Assembly (NCBI GenBank): GCA_020747065.1
Contig: JAGMVK010000007.1
Coordinates: forward strand, 2,170,001-2,234,000
Origin: Cadophora sp. MPI-SDFR-AT-0126
Lineage: Eukaryota > Ascomycota > Leotiomycetes > Helotiales > Ploettnerulaceae
Reading direction: 5' to 3'
DNA: 64,000 nt
Positions 22,705 to 34,771 of the stretch are shown here, piece by piece. The notes below the pieces were generated by a model. It saw only the letters and a list, made by a program, of their open reading frames with translations, did no database searches and was not told the DNA's origin. Made by a program: the position numbers and the translations under genes. How positions within the stretch are numbered: the first letter of the stretch is position 1; the number at the start of each line of letters is the position of its first letter.

Positions 22705-25700
22705 ATGTCGAGCCTCAAAGATATCATGGATGTCGACGTGGAACCCTTCGAATCCCAAGCCTATAGAAGGTCCAGGGAAACCGCCCAACAACAAGCCTCC
22801 CTTACTCCCATCGCTCCATCAACCGAGACCCCATCACCTCCCGTCGATGATATCGACACAGGAAAGAGTCCCATCAAGCGGCGCAGATCTAATCGAGTCT
22901 CCAAACCTGCTGCTCAACCCACAACAGCTCGGGAAAGCATAGCACGTCGGCGAAGCAGTGCCACAGGAGAAGCTATGGATTTCACTTCTGGGTATCAACC
23001 TGGAGGATCAAACCAGGCCAGCAATTCGGGGAGTCCTCAGCAGTCATCCAGAGGCTCAGAGCCAGCGGCGGATATGCCAGTGAAATATACACCTGTGACA
23101 GGGCGCATCAGTCGGGCAAAGAAAGGCGTTCCAGTTCATACTTGTGACATATGTCGTCCAGTCAAGGTATGCTTTCATTCTTCTGCGTCGCATTTCAAGA
23201 TTGCTTACTCTCCCCAGACTTTCACAAGAGCCGAACATCTAAGGTAAGTCGCCAAGTCAGGTAGTGTTCGTCGCGAACGGGTTCTAATGAGTTCCCCAGA
23301 CGTCATCAGTTGAGCCATCAGAAGCCTGCTTATCCATGTACTTTTGAGGACTGCGAGCGAGCATTTCACAGACCAGATTTACTCGCTCGGCATCTACATA
23401 GGCAGTAAGTAATTTGGGTCCCCTGTATTTCAATGAAGCGCAGAATCATAGCAATTCATATGTCTGTTACGCAAGGAAGACAATGTGCTGATGCGGCTTA
23501 GCGAAACACAAGGAGAAAAGCCTTACAAAGCTGGAGATCACCGGAGCAGCAGAGCGTCTTCAACCGACACGGAAAGTAGAATGCCGGATTTGAAAGTAGA
23601 AACTCCAGCGACTCATGATAATGCCATGCAGTCCTCTCCAACGGATTCCATGACTCCCAGGACCAGTGGGAGTGGTGAAAGCTCTATGACTACTACGAGT
23701 TTCAATACAATCACCAGCAGCTTCCAAGCTGTAAACTTCTCCCCCAGCTCTGGCCACAAGAGATCAGCAAGCCAAGCTCAGCTCCCTGACCAGGAGGGAT
23801 ATCCGAGTACTTCACTTGGCCCAAGCACATCTAGGGCAACAGGATCATTTGAAAGAATGGCGGATCAGAGCAATTTCACGAGTGATGTCCAGCAAGCATT
23901 TGGAGATCCATTTGGCGAGGGAGGCACTTCTCAATTCACAAACTATACTACAGCTCCACAACAGCCTCTTCTTCCACTTCTGAGGATTCCAGAAGAGAAC
24001 TGGATCCCTGGCCTGTCTTACAACAACTCCCCTTGGTGCTCATCCGCATCGGACAGCACCTACTCAACCCAATCAGATTGTTCTCGAAATGGACCACACC
24101 TGATTCCAAGAGATCGATCCCAGTCAATTGCCACTCTTCCGGATTGGCCACTATCAGCAGGAACTCAATGGTCTTCCCACGGCCTGAGCACCACTCCTCA
24201 GGAGATCCGGAGCCCAGCTGGGTATGATGCAATTTCGGAACAGTATGAGACACATACACCATTTGCATCTCCTCGAATGAATTCTCCGATTTCATCTCGG
24301 GGACAGCTCTTGGATGTGCCTAATTCTTATGGGAGCTTTTTCATGGAAACAGTGGGTACTCCAGCCCTCTCGACGTATATAAGCAAGCCTTTGGCTCAAA
24401 ATTTTCCAGCATCCCCTTCCAGAACTTCAAACCCCGGATTGGACATCCTTAGAGGAAAGAAGGACTTGGTGGAGTCCCAACATTTAGGCATCTTTCCGAT
24501 CAACACCACATCTGCCTTTCAGCAATCACAACCCCAACTCGACATGTACATTTCTAGCTACTGGCAGTCCTTCGATACATTTTTTCGTATAATACACCGA
24601 CCTACTTTCGATCTCATTGACAATAACCTACTCAAATCCGCCATGGCTGCCATTGGCACCCAATATCATGATTCTCCCCAGGCACGCGCAAAGGGAGCCG
24701 AGCTGAACGATTATTGCAAAAAGAACATCGAACTGGTAAGTTTGCAACTACGTGTCTGCTGGCCGTGAGATCACTGATGTTCATACTGTGCAGTGTCTCA
24801 ATTGGGACCTTCAAACAATGCAAGCAATCTTGCTGACCGAAATATTTACTCGCTTTCGAGGTCGCAAAATCAACGTTCGATTATCCCGTCACTTTGAAGA
24901 GCTATACAGCAGGGTATGTCGACCCTCAAACATCCCGACGTGTAATTTTGCTAATTTGACCAGCTTCTGAATGAATCCGATCCAAGCAATAGGACGCTGT
25001 CCAACCAGAGTCCTGGGGCTGCTTCCTCCGCTGATGCTCTACTTGATCGCTTTGGAGCGCAGTCCAATTCACAGGCACCAAAGAGCTCTAGTCCAAATAG
25101 CGAGTGGTATTCGTGGATTGACACAGAAGCGCGGCAACGTCTTCTCAGTGGCTGTTTCATCTTCGATATCCATCAGTCCATGTATCACCAGCAACCGAGA
25201 TCTAGGGTACCTCGGGACTTGTCTAGCTCCCTCGTGTGCCAACCTTGTCCGGAGAGCCTTTGGAACGCCAGTAACCCCTCCGAATGGCAAGCACAGCGAT
25301 CTAATTCGAGTATTCAGCCGATTCATCTGATCGGACAAGAAGTGGATGCTCAGTCGATCCCTACCCCGTTGTCATTCACCCAAACCCTCCAAATTTGCTG
25401 GCTGGTTTCACGGCTTCCATGTCGAGAGGACCCCACGCATCCTAACGAGCGTTTCCCGCAAGCCATGCATCCCGATATCGAGAATTTCATGTATCTATTC
25501 CCCAATACACCACTTGCGCACTCGTACATGGCACTGTACCACACACCGCTTCATAATCTTTTGGCCGTTGCGGGGGATTCATGGTTATTTGCCCAGAAAC
25601 TCGTTTCCCCAGCTGCTTTCCAGGCTGCACAATTGAAGCTGAAAGCTTGGACTAATTCTCTCGCCGCGGCACAAGCTACCCACCATGCCTGCGAGTTGCT

Positions 25701-26157
25701 TGCTCAGAGCCTCTCTCAGCCACTTACGTTCTCATCTGATGGTAGCATGACAACCCCACTCTGTTCCATAACCGACTACTGGGCCCTCTACGTCTCCGCA
25801 CTGATCTGCTGGGCCTTCGGTCACCGCTATCAAAACCTGACTGCTGGAGCGACCTCTGGAACCCTCACTCGCAGTAGCTCGTCGACAGAGATCAGATCCA
25901 TGGATGCAGACGATGCACCTCTCTCTGACGACCTCCGCCTTAAAGTCCTCACCTACACAAACGGAATGTTAGAGCTCCCTGTTGAAGAGCTTCTAACTAG
26001 CAAGGCGAGAATGAGGGGCGAAACTGCCGGTATCATTGATGCCGTTCGCCAACGTCTAGAAATCGAGAGCGTCGGCAACAAATGCGGACTTCTTGTCGAC
26101 GCCATTGTCGTGCTTACCAAACTCAGAAAGACGGGCGGCAAGACACATTGGTTTTAA
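22705..26157 (+). CDS. C2H2 zinc-finger / fungal-specific transcription factor
   Basis: Six exons (22705-23166, 23218-23243, 23300-23404, 23502-24735, 24794-24913, 24964-26157) give 1046 aa. Residues 1-145 are disordered with a basic patch KRRRSNRVSK that may act as nuclear signal. Two C2H2 fingers follow (about 148-198): HTCDICRPVKTFTRAEHLRRHQLSH, built across two introns, with unusual CX2CX14HX3H spacing, and YPCTFEDCERAFHRPDLLARHLHRH with CX4CX12HX3H. A Ser/Thr-rich linker leads to a fungal-specific transcription-factor domain (about 480-870) recognisable from YISSYWQSFDTFFRIIHRPTFD, the RQRLLSGCFIFDIHQSM helix and later hydrophobic helices. This class of combined factors controls carbon or nitrogen use, stress and development in Pezizomycotina. 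I do not recognise the specific orthologue. The 26-bp second exon is supported by the finger sequence it restores. Confidence 0.88.
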
Positions 26158-27872
26158 ATATTCGTTCCTCGGTACTTTTTACGCCTTACCTCACCTCGAC
26201 TCTTTCACTCACGCTCGACGTTGCCCCTTGTATTTGTTCCTCTTTACTTTTCCATTCCAGCATTTGTAGTGGGCGCTTCTCCTTGCATGTTTTCGGTTTC
26301 TCGTTGCCGCTTCCTTTGCATTTTCCTAGTCCACAACACAGCACAGCACAGCACACGCAGTACTCGTCATCTCTTGATCTTCCTGGGCGGCATTTGTCCT
26401 TGCGTTATATGTTTCTGTGTTTTCTTCTTTTCGTGCTCTTTTATATATACGTCTGATGATTAAAGGAACGAAGGGACGATTCAAAAGATATGAAAGATCT
26501 CTCGTAATACTGTTTGGCACGCGTTGGATACATATCTCTCTCCCCTCTCTATATCTCCTTTCTATCTTTCATATCACATATGTCTATCTCCTTTATCATC
26601 TTCTCCCATGCTTGGTCTGCGAGATCTACTTGCTTGCTACTTAATATGTGTCATGTACGATGTATTTGTTGCGCATCTCATCATTTCATCTCATCTAAGG
26701 ACGTTTAAATCTTGGGTATTAAGCTAGGGGTATGGCATTAATGAGGGATTAATCTTTCTTGAAACTATTTGACGGAGTGGTAGGGTCTCGATGTTTGGTT
26801 TGGTCTTGGTGATAGCATTCAGCGAGCGGGCGTGCAAGCATAGCGACGGAGCGAGCATAGATACCATTTACTGCATGATAGAATATGGATGGGAAGGGTG
26901 CGGATGGGAAAATGGGAGGACGGACGGAGGAATAGATGGGCATGTATGCATTCATGGAATCGAATAATATCACGTCCATATCGCATCACATATCCCATCA
27001 TGCTGCCGGGTCTTTACTACTAGCTATCGTCACACAACCAATCATGCATGAAAGTGAAATAAGCGAGTCAACCATTACTTTTACTTTAGAGTAAATAAAC
27101 GAGCCAGCCGGCCAGTAAGGAAAGCACGGCGAAGCGACGAACCAAAGCAGAGGAATCTCTCGAACGTTTGAAAATGCATTTTTAGCGAGCAGCAAACGAG
27201 CAATGACAACAGAAATAAGCTTTCCCACCAAATGAATATTAACCAAAAAAAAAACTAGTTACTATCTACATTTCTTCCCACTCCCACACCCACTCTCTCT
27301 GTTCTTTCTTATATCTGCGTTTCATGCTTTCCAAAATACGGACGGATCTGATTTGTGCCCACCCACTCCATGCTATCACTCCAAGGCTTTCTCACACGAA
27401 TGACGATGAACGAACAATGCACGCAGTTAAATAAGAAAAAAGAGGTAAAGGAACACTGGTATTGGGAAAGCATGCACAAAAACAGAGTATCACAAATAGT
27501 TTAACCACCCCCCCCTCCTCTCCACCTCCTTCATTCACCCAGCATGACCAAAAGAGCAAAGAACATGAACACGAATCAGGACCACGGCGCAGGCAAGCAA
27601 GGAGACAAGCAAAATGAGTAAATCAGATAACTATCTCGGTATCAAGGAAGCACAACGCAGATCATCCCCAGACTCTCACTCTCCGAACCATCGGACAACA
27701 ACCCTCCACATTAAGTCCGTACGGTAAGGGAAATTGTGATTCTGCCAATATCGTACACTCGGAAAACCCGGGCTTCCGAAACAACCCAAAATAATTACTG
27801 CGTTCCTTCTTCCGTCCGCTCGTTCGTTCGCTTTTTCAGCCTCCCCATGCTCGATATCTGGTGTGAACCTCT
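26158..27872. other. Convergent 3' intergenic region, simple-sequence rich
   Basis: Between two stops facing each other lie 1.7 kb of T- and pyrimidine-rich sequence, an ACAGC tandem tract (about 26332-26358), an A-run near 27245-27254 and a C-run near 27508-27516. No open frame over 90 codons and no RNA gene recognised. Confidence 0.55.
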
Positions 27873-30360
27873 CTACTCCTTGTCCTTGTGGGAAAACTTG
27901 GCCTTGATCTTGCCAAAGATGCTGGAGCGCTTCTTCTTCTTATCGGCTGCTGCGCTGGCTGGGCTGGCGTTGCTGCTTCCTGGTGTGACGGCGGCCTTCG
28001 ACGGGGTTGATGGTCCCTCCTCGGTCTTTGCCGGAGTCGAGACGGTCTTTGCGGTGGTATCCTTGGCAGGTGTAGAAGGAGTGGCAAAGCTGGACTTGTC
28101 GGTTTCAGCAGAGGTAACGCCGCTGGTAACAACTGGAGCTGTTTGGGACTCGGTGCTGTGCGACCCTGGAACGGTTCCTGGAGAAACATCACGTGACTCC
28201 ACTGGAGCTGAGACAGTGGCTGGGGCGGCGAGACCAGCGGCTTTCGTATCAGCGGTGGGTTTTGTCTCAGTCGATGTGATCTTCGGTGCAGAATCGCCGG
28301 TTGACGTCTCGGGCTTGATCTCAGACAATAATTCCTTCTCCACAGCCTTCTTCTCCAACACAGCCTCCTCGTTTGTAGCAGCCTCTGGTGCTTGACCTGA
28401 TTCGGCAATTGACTCCTTGACGATTGCAGGTGTATCCTTAGCAACATCTTTTGGTGTGCTATCTGACTGAGCATTTGTCGAGGTGATGGAGTTTTGAATG
28501 GATGCGGGTAATTTGCTGGTCACGGATTCTGGGAGCTTGCTTGCGGCAGTGTTTGCGGCACCAGATGCATAAGCTGCAGCAACGCCACCAACAGCCACGG
28601 CTGCGCCGCCAACTGCAGCTGCAGCTTCACCTGCAGAGACCGTCTTCTCGGATTTATCTGTTCCCTTTCCGGCAGTTCCCTCTGAAGTTGATGGGGCCTC
28701 TGGAACCTCCTTCAAAAGCTCCTTTTCAACTGCGCTCTTCTCCTTGACTTCTTCTGGAATCGCGCTGGCTTCAGGATCAACGTCTGCCTTCTCTTGACTC
28801 TTCTTGACGACATCAGGAACCTTAGACGACTCGAGAGGAACATCTGCGGCAAGTGCTGCGGTGGTACTAGCCGGGCCTGATGATTGGATGGTGGGAGTAG
28901 CATCGAAGGTACCAACACCTGAGGTTCCCATTGGCAAACTCGATTCTGGAATCAAGCTATTTGCAGGTGGCATATCCAAGACCCCGGTGCCATTTATAGC
29001 GCGGGTCGCATCGGGGGTTACAACTGGAGGAAGGACTGGGGCGTTACCAAGGCCGCCACTCTTTTCATACGACTCTTTGTCGGTGGTGACTCCTGATTCA
29101 ATAGTGTTCTTGTTGGCAGTTCCTGGCTCTGGATTGACCGCGCCAGCAAAAGCTGGGAGTGGATTGACACTGAAAGTTGGTTCAGCCTCGGTCTTAGCCT
29201 TGTCTGCGGCAACGAGCTCAGGGTCGTCATGTACACCAGATGTGACTGTGTTGTTGGTAAAAGTGCTTGGATCCGGAACCTTCTCGCCAGGAGCAAGCTT
29301 TATTGGGTTAACAGCTCCGTCCGCGGCTGGGAGGGGGTTGACAGAGAAGTCTGCCTTCTCAACAGCAGCTGGTGTCTCGGGAAAAGCGCCTGGTAGATCA
29401 GAGGAACCGGTTTCTTCCAAAGGAGCGGCCTTCTCGCTTTCGAGAGGTACATCCTTTGCCAATTCGGCGGTTGTAGAGGTAGGGGCAGCGCCTGACATGA
29501 TTCCAACTGTCTCGGGTGTGTGCTTGATAATTCGGTCTGTGGTAAGGACGTTGTTTAAGTTTCCTGAGGCGTCGTTTTCTTGAGGAGCGGTGTGATCGGT
29601 AACCCAGTTGCCGTCGACAACGAACTATGCAGTTAATGGCTCGTTAGTGAATTGGTTTTGCGAGCGAAATTAAAACCGGAGAGGAGAAAGATGGGACGAA
29701 GGTTGGCTTTAAGGACCCAGGTGCTTTGGAGCTTATAGCGGGGTTGGGAACAGGCCTCCTGCCCTGTTGCGTGGCCCAAGCACCAGCATGTCAAACAGGG
29801 CACTACAGCCTACCAGCTGACCTGGAAGCGATGCTTTTCGAGTTGGCAGCTTCACCGCTCAAAGTAAATTGGGGCAATTCGGCCATACCGCGTCATAGGA
29901 GAGTATTTGCTGCAGGGTCAAGCGCACATTCCGCAGATTAAAGCCAGTTCTGCATCTAAGAATGCAGTATGCTTTGGCGAGAAGATCTTCAACTTTCTTA
30001 AACGGCCACTCGGCGGCATTAGCGCCTCAAAGTTACACACTCTCGAAGCGCAAGCTCTGTGTTTCGGTTGTGACATCGGTATCCCAGCGTTTCTCAATCC
30101 CGACTGAATGTGTTCTTCACGCACCTTGTAGTAGATCTTCTCTGCGGCGCTGTTGAGCGTCACATCCTTCGAGAACGAATCGCCAGTCTTCACAAGTTTC
30201 TCTGATTTGCTCCAATCGTCAAAGGTGCCGGTCACATAGACTTCCTCAGCGGGATGGTCCCTATTGACGAAATTGTCAGTCACGCAATCTAGGAGCTTGA
30301 TTGGAGGAGCATGCTGAAGGCGACAAGGAGAACAAACCACTTGAATACGAAGCTACCCAT
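27873..30360 (-). CDS. CBM48 (AMPK-beta glycogen-binding-like) protein with long disordered tail, MDG1/CRP1-like
   Basis: Exons 30360-30338, 30260-30125 and 29624-27873 give 636 aa. Residues 1 to about 85 form one CBM48 domain split over three exons: MGSFVFKW, DHPAEEVYVTGTFDDWSKSEKL, and FVVDGNWVTDHTAPQENDASGN with the closing NNVL. This is the fold of AMPK-beta and of yeast Mdg1/Crp1. The remaining 550 residues are Ala, Pro, Thr, Ser, Glu and Lys rich and apparently disordered, with internal repeats: STTAELAKDVPLES against STTAALAADVPLES, FSVNPLPA twice, and AVEKELL twice. A small-residue stretch (AAAAVGGAAVAVGGVAAAYA) could be helical and membrane-prone. The end is strongly basic (KKKKRSSIFGKIKAKFSHKDK). 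The second intron is 500 bp, far longer than others here. Binding of glycogen or related glucans is inferred from the domain only. Confidence 0.85.
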
Positions 30361-32930
30361 GATGATGGATGGACTTGCGGGTGACGGAAAATTCGATTTC
30401 AGACGATACTAAGGGCTTGTTGACTTGTTGGTTGCTCTTCGAGTACGGAGCAGGTGTGTCTGTAGATGATTGACTGATGTCGAGGTTGAGAAGTATTCGG
30501 AGGTTGGGAGGGTTGGCTATCGGAAGGTAATCTCTTTTGCGCAGCGCGGCAAAGTAGCACAGGAGGGGGTAATGGTGATCGGTGGACAAAGGTAGGTAAG
30601 CTGAAGCTGATGACAATGACCGTGCTCGCGATTGCGATTGCGACTGCGGAAGGAATGAGAGGAGCGGCAATAATTGATGAGAAAGGGCAGATCGGGTCTG
30701 ATCAATTAAGGTTGTTGGGAGTCTGGAAGAAGTGTGGTGGTGGTGGTGGTGTTCGCGGTGGTGCAGTGGTACGAAATGGTGCAGCCTTGACCAAGACCGG
30801 CGAGCCGCTAAAGATGATAGCTTTTGCGCTCTGGAGCTTCCCTGTCAGGGTCTGTATGGACTCTAGACTCTGGACTCACTCTGGACCCCTTTCGGTTTGC
30901 GACTTCCGAGCACCAAATGAATGTCCTCTAATTATTTTCCACATTGATGTTGGATCTTTTGATGGCTGCTTGCTATAGGGCTACTAAGTAGCTACCTTTG
31001 AAGAGGAGCAAAAATTATCGTATCGCATAATCTCTCTCCCTCTACCGATAATCATCCTCCAGCTTGTCACTTCACACACCGACGCTGCTTCGTTACGCCA
31101 CAGTCAACAGCTATCGCTCGGTGCGATTGGAAATCGCTGGGCATCACGAGCCCAAGCCGAGCTCGCTGAGTGCGTCATTTACCCCACCACGACCAAGGGA
31201 AGCTCAGCTGTGTGAGACAAGGATAAACCATATGATATCAGAGCCTTCAATATCATACAGCATTATCATATTATCATATGTCCAAGACACGGGGAATAAA
31301 GAGAGGTGCGTCGTTTCTCCGGAACATCTCAAGTACTTTTCGTCCGTTTCATGTTTCGCTGCTACAGTTCATAAAGCTACTGCTCTGTTTTACTTCCCCC
31401 AATGTTCTGTCTGATCTTCGTGACATTGCCTGGAGGTGCATGCTCATCTCCGCCCCTGAAACAATGGCTGCATCTGATCTGCTCAAAGCTATATGGGTGA
31501 ACGGTCTATGGCCGTTATCGAAGCAATAACTTGGATTTACTTTAGCATATGCCATCACACTCAGCAGCTATGCTACAGCTGTTCTCGGTTCCATCAAAAA
31601 GTCAATTGGCAATGTTATTCTCTGTTGCTAGTGGTATAGTGTGACTGGTTTGCGGTAATACTCACTCATATGCTCAGCGCGATAGAAGTTGTCTGACTTG
31701 GCCGAGACCTTACAGATTAAGGAATCATTGACTCGGGAATGATCATATAACGAATCTGATTCTCAAGCTCTTCGTCTTTGTCCGAGTGAGGGAAGAATAT
31801 CCCCATGCCAATCTCCACTACGCGAGTGTCTTCAAGCTATTTATTTCAACTTTCCCCTTTGTTCCTCATGATTCTGAGCCAAGGATATTCAATGCAGTTG
31901 GCCCCGAATCTTATAAAGAAAGTGATATAAGGAGCCATCTAGTCGCCGCACTACTTGCATTTGCATCCTGCACCTCGTCAACTTTTCTGCCCCCATTCCC
32001 TCCTCCTCCTCCTCCTTATCCGAGCGACACAACCCTGGCCTGGATAGCAGCAGCACTCAATTGGCTTGTAAGTCTTTCTCTCTCTCGCGGAATATCTATC
32101 ACCTAGACCTCGGAGAGTTGACTCTGTCCGCTATATGTACTGCACGGCACGGCAGTGCAGTACACACGAGGTGAGTAGTGACACTGCTGCTGCTGCTGCT
32201 ACTGCTGCCCCTGCCCAAGTCATCGCCTCTTCTGCCCTGTCGCCAAATGATGTTTGTTCTGTACTCTGCCGAACACTTTGTGACTAACACTTCCAGAAGT
32301 CTTCGAGAAACCCCATCGAAGCTTCCCTGTCCAATCATATTAGGGTAAGATTAAGATCGCGCACGTACCACGTACTGTACCAGCAGGCCAGTGCTTTAAC
32401 AGCTCCATTGCCATTGCCATTGCCCCTCCCCTCCCTTTCTGGCGGCTTTCTGGGGCAACCGAAACCTCACCACCAGCACTCGCTCCTGCCTGCCTTGAAT
32501 GCTGCCAACTTCCGTTCTACCTTTCTGACATCCTCAAAAGCATCTCCTTGACAGTGTATTGCAGTCTCAGCTACGTGAGTTCGCATTCTTCATCCTTTTA
32601 AGCCACTCGCATGTGAGAGCAATGCTGATCCTCTCCTATCCGGATGCAGACTCATTCTTCCTCGATCAACAGTGGCTAGAGTGCTTGAACCCCTCTCTAG
32701 ACATCTGACTAGGCAAGTCAGGACTCGATGTCAACATCCTCAATTTCATTTCAACATTACCTAACTATCATTCTCCGATAGACCACAGCAGCCTGACTGC
32801 TAGACTGTCACAACCCTCGCCAACGATATACAGATCTGACCCGGACCTGTCTCGCTGCAGCAGCTCTACAAAGCCCCTCGAGATCTTTGATAGACATTGT
32901 CCTTCAAGAAAGAACATTAAACACTGTCGA
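30361..32930. other. Divergent regulatory region between the CBM48 gene and PKA-R
   Basis: A 2.6-kb spacer separates two outward-facing genes. It contains GTG repeats (30733-30750), TCC repeats (32001-32017), CTG repeats (32183-32208) and three GCCATT units (about 32406-32425). No supported coding sequence is present. The last 500 bp are CT-rich and probably the PKA-R leader, which may contain an untranslated intron. Confidence 0.5.
32183..32208. repeat. CTG trinucleotide microsatellite
   Basis: A run of CTG units with one CTA interruption lies about 720 bp upstream of the PKA regulatory subunit ATG. Confidence 0.85.
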
Positions 32931-34402
32931 ATGTCCCTACCATCCTCATACCTCCAAGAGATCGACATCCTCAACCAGGAGGTCCTCAAAACAAACCCTA
33001 CCGACATTGTCCAATTCTGCGCCAATCACTTTGCACGACGCCTAGAGCTTGAGCGTGCCCAATTCCTTTTGTCAGATATACACCAAGACCGCGAAATGTC
33101 TGGAAGCACATTCCCTGGCCGTCTCGGTACAAATGTCAACCCCTTCGGTGGTGATGGTGGGGGTGCGGGGAAAGATCAATTAAGCTCTGGCTCGATTTCC
33201 AAAGTCGTAGAAGAGGATGAGAATGACACAATTACATCACCAACGAGCGCAAGCTTTGGGTTTGGTCAAGGCACATCATTTGGATCTCCATTTGGAGGTG
33301 ATGCTGCTGCGGCAGGAGAAGGCCCTCCATCCTCGTTCAAACCCACCAGCACAGAGGGATTTCCAGCACACTACGGCATGGGAAGGCGAACTTCAGTGTC
33401 TGCTGAATCACTCAACCCAACAGCCTCTTCAAACGATAACTGGACGCCGCCTTATCATCAGAAGACCGAAGATCAGCTTTTACGATTGAAGAAGTCTATC
33501 TCGCAGAATTTCTTGTTCAGTCATCTTGATGACGAGCAGAGCGCCCAAGTACTGGGTGCTTTGGTAGAGAAGCCAATCCCTGCAAAGGATATCAAGGTAA
33601 TGTCACTTCACCAACTTCATTACTACCCAACTTAGTCAGGGCTTCTTCGCTGTGAATTGCAGCCTCCGTACGCCAAGTAATTTGTCTGATACTAACCTGC
33701 TTTCAACAGGTCATTACACAAGGTGATCAAGGAGACTTCTTCTACGTGGTTGAGAAAGGTACCTTCGATGTCTACGTCAATCCCAGTGGTGCTTTGCAAC
33801 CAGGTCCGGATGGTCTCGGCAAACAGGTGGGAACTATTCAGTCAGGCGGATCATTTGGAGAACTAGCTCTTATGTACGGATCCCCAAGAGCAGCTACGAT
33901 CATCTCGACCGAAGCTGGATGTACCTTGTGGGCACTCGACCGTATCACTTTCCGCCGTATCCTGATGGACTCAACCTTCCAACGTCGTCGCCTGTACGAG
34001 AGTTTCCTCGAAGAGGTTCCTATCCTCTCAACCCTTACCAAGTACGAGAGGTCTAAAATTGCAGATGCATTGGAGACTCAAAAGTTCCCAGCTGGCACAA
34101 CTATTATTAAAGAAGGCGATGCTGGTGAAGCTTTTTACCTCTTGGAGAGCGGAGAGGCAGAGGCTTTCAAGAGCGGCGTCCAGAACCCGGTCAAATCTTA
34201 CAAGAAAGGCGATTACTTCGGAGAGCTTGCCCTACTGAATGACGCCCCAAGAGCTGCCAGTGTTGTTAGCAAGACGGAGGTTAAGGTTGCTACACTTGGA
34301 AAGGACGGTTTCCAGAGATTGTTAGGCCCCGTTGAGAGCATCATGAGAAGAACTACGTATGATGAAGGAGTTGAAGCGGTTGATCCACTTCATCAAGGTT
34401 AA
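32931..34402 (+). CDS. pkaR: cAMP-dependent protein kinase regulatory subunit
   Basis: Exons 32931-33596 and 33710-34402 give 452 aa. The protein holds the PKA catalytic subunit inactive until cAMP binds. Residues 3-45 form the dimerisation/docking helices (YLQEIDILNQEVLKTNPTDI). A Gly/Ser-rich linker carries the inhibitor site RRTSV (152-156), where a Ser sits in the phosphoacceptor position, so this is a substrate-type (RII-like) subunit. Two cyclic-nucleotide-binding domains follow, each with its phosphate-binding cassette: FGELALMYGSPRAATI and FGELALLNDAPRAASV, both with the Glu and Arg that contact cAMP. The 113-bp intron ends with a textbook branch site (ACTAAC) and ACAG. The orthologue is Bcy1 in yeast. 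It is divergent to a CBM48 protein. Confidence 0.96.
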
Positions 34403-34771
34403 CACAGCAATTTTAAGGCTTTTGCGGTTCACCTCTTATGATTGGCAGGCGTTAGAATGGTTACGTTCGTTTTGTTTCGAGACACAAGTGGCTTCGGTGG
34501 CTGGGATACCTTTGATGCAGAGAGCCATAATTCTTCCAATGAACAATAAACTCAAAATTCAATCACACCATTGTGTTGTACAAAAGTCTTTCGCGTGTGT
34601 AAAGTATCTTTGAGACAGGGCCTGATTAGACTCTGCTATAAGTGTCCTGCCCCTCGGAAGGCAGCTTTATAGACTCCTTGGAACGCCAATCCACGCAAAG
34701 CACCAGGTGTTTGACACAGCCTCTATGAACGCCCATTCTCACCTAGAAGTCTTTCCCACGATCTCATAGTC
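34403..34771. other. 3' flanks of PKA-R and SPF27
   Basis: Convergent 3' spacer of 369 bp without recognised elements. Confidence 0.6.
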
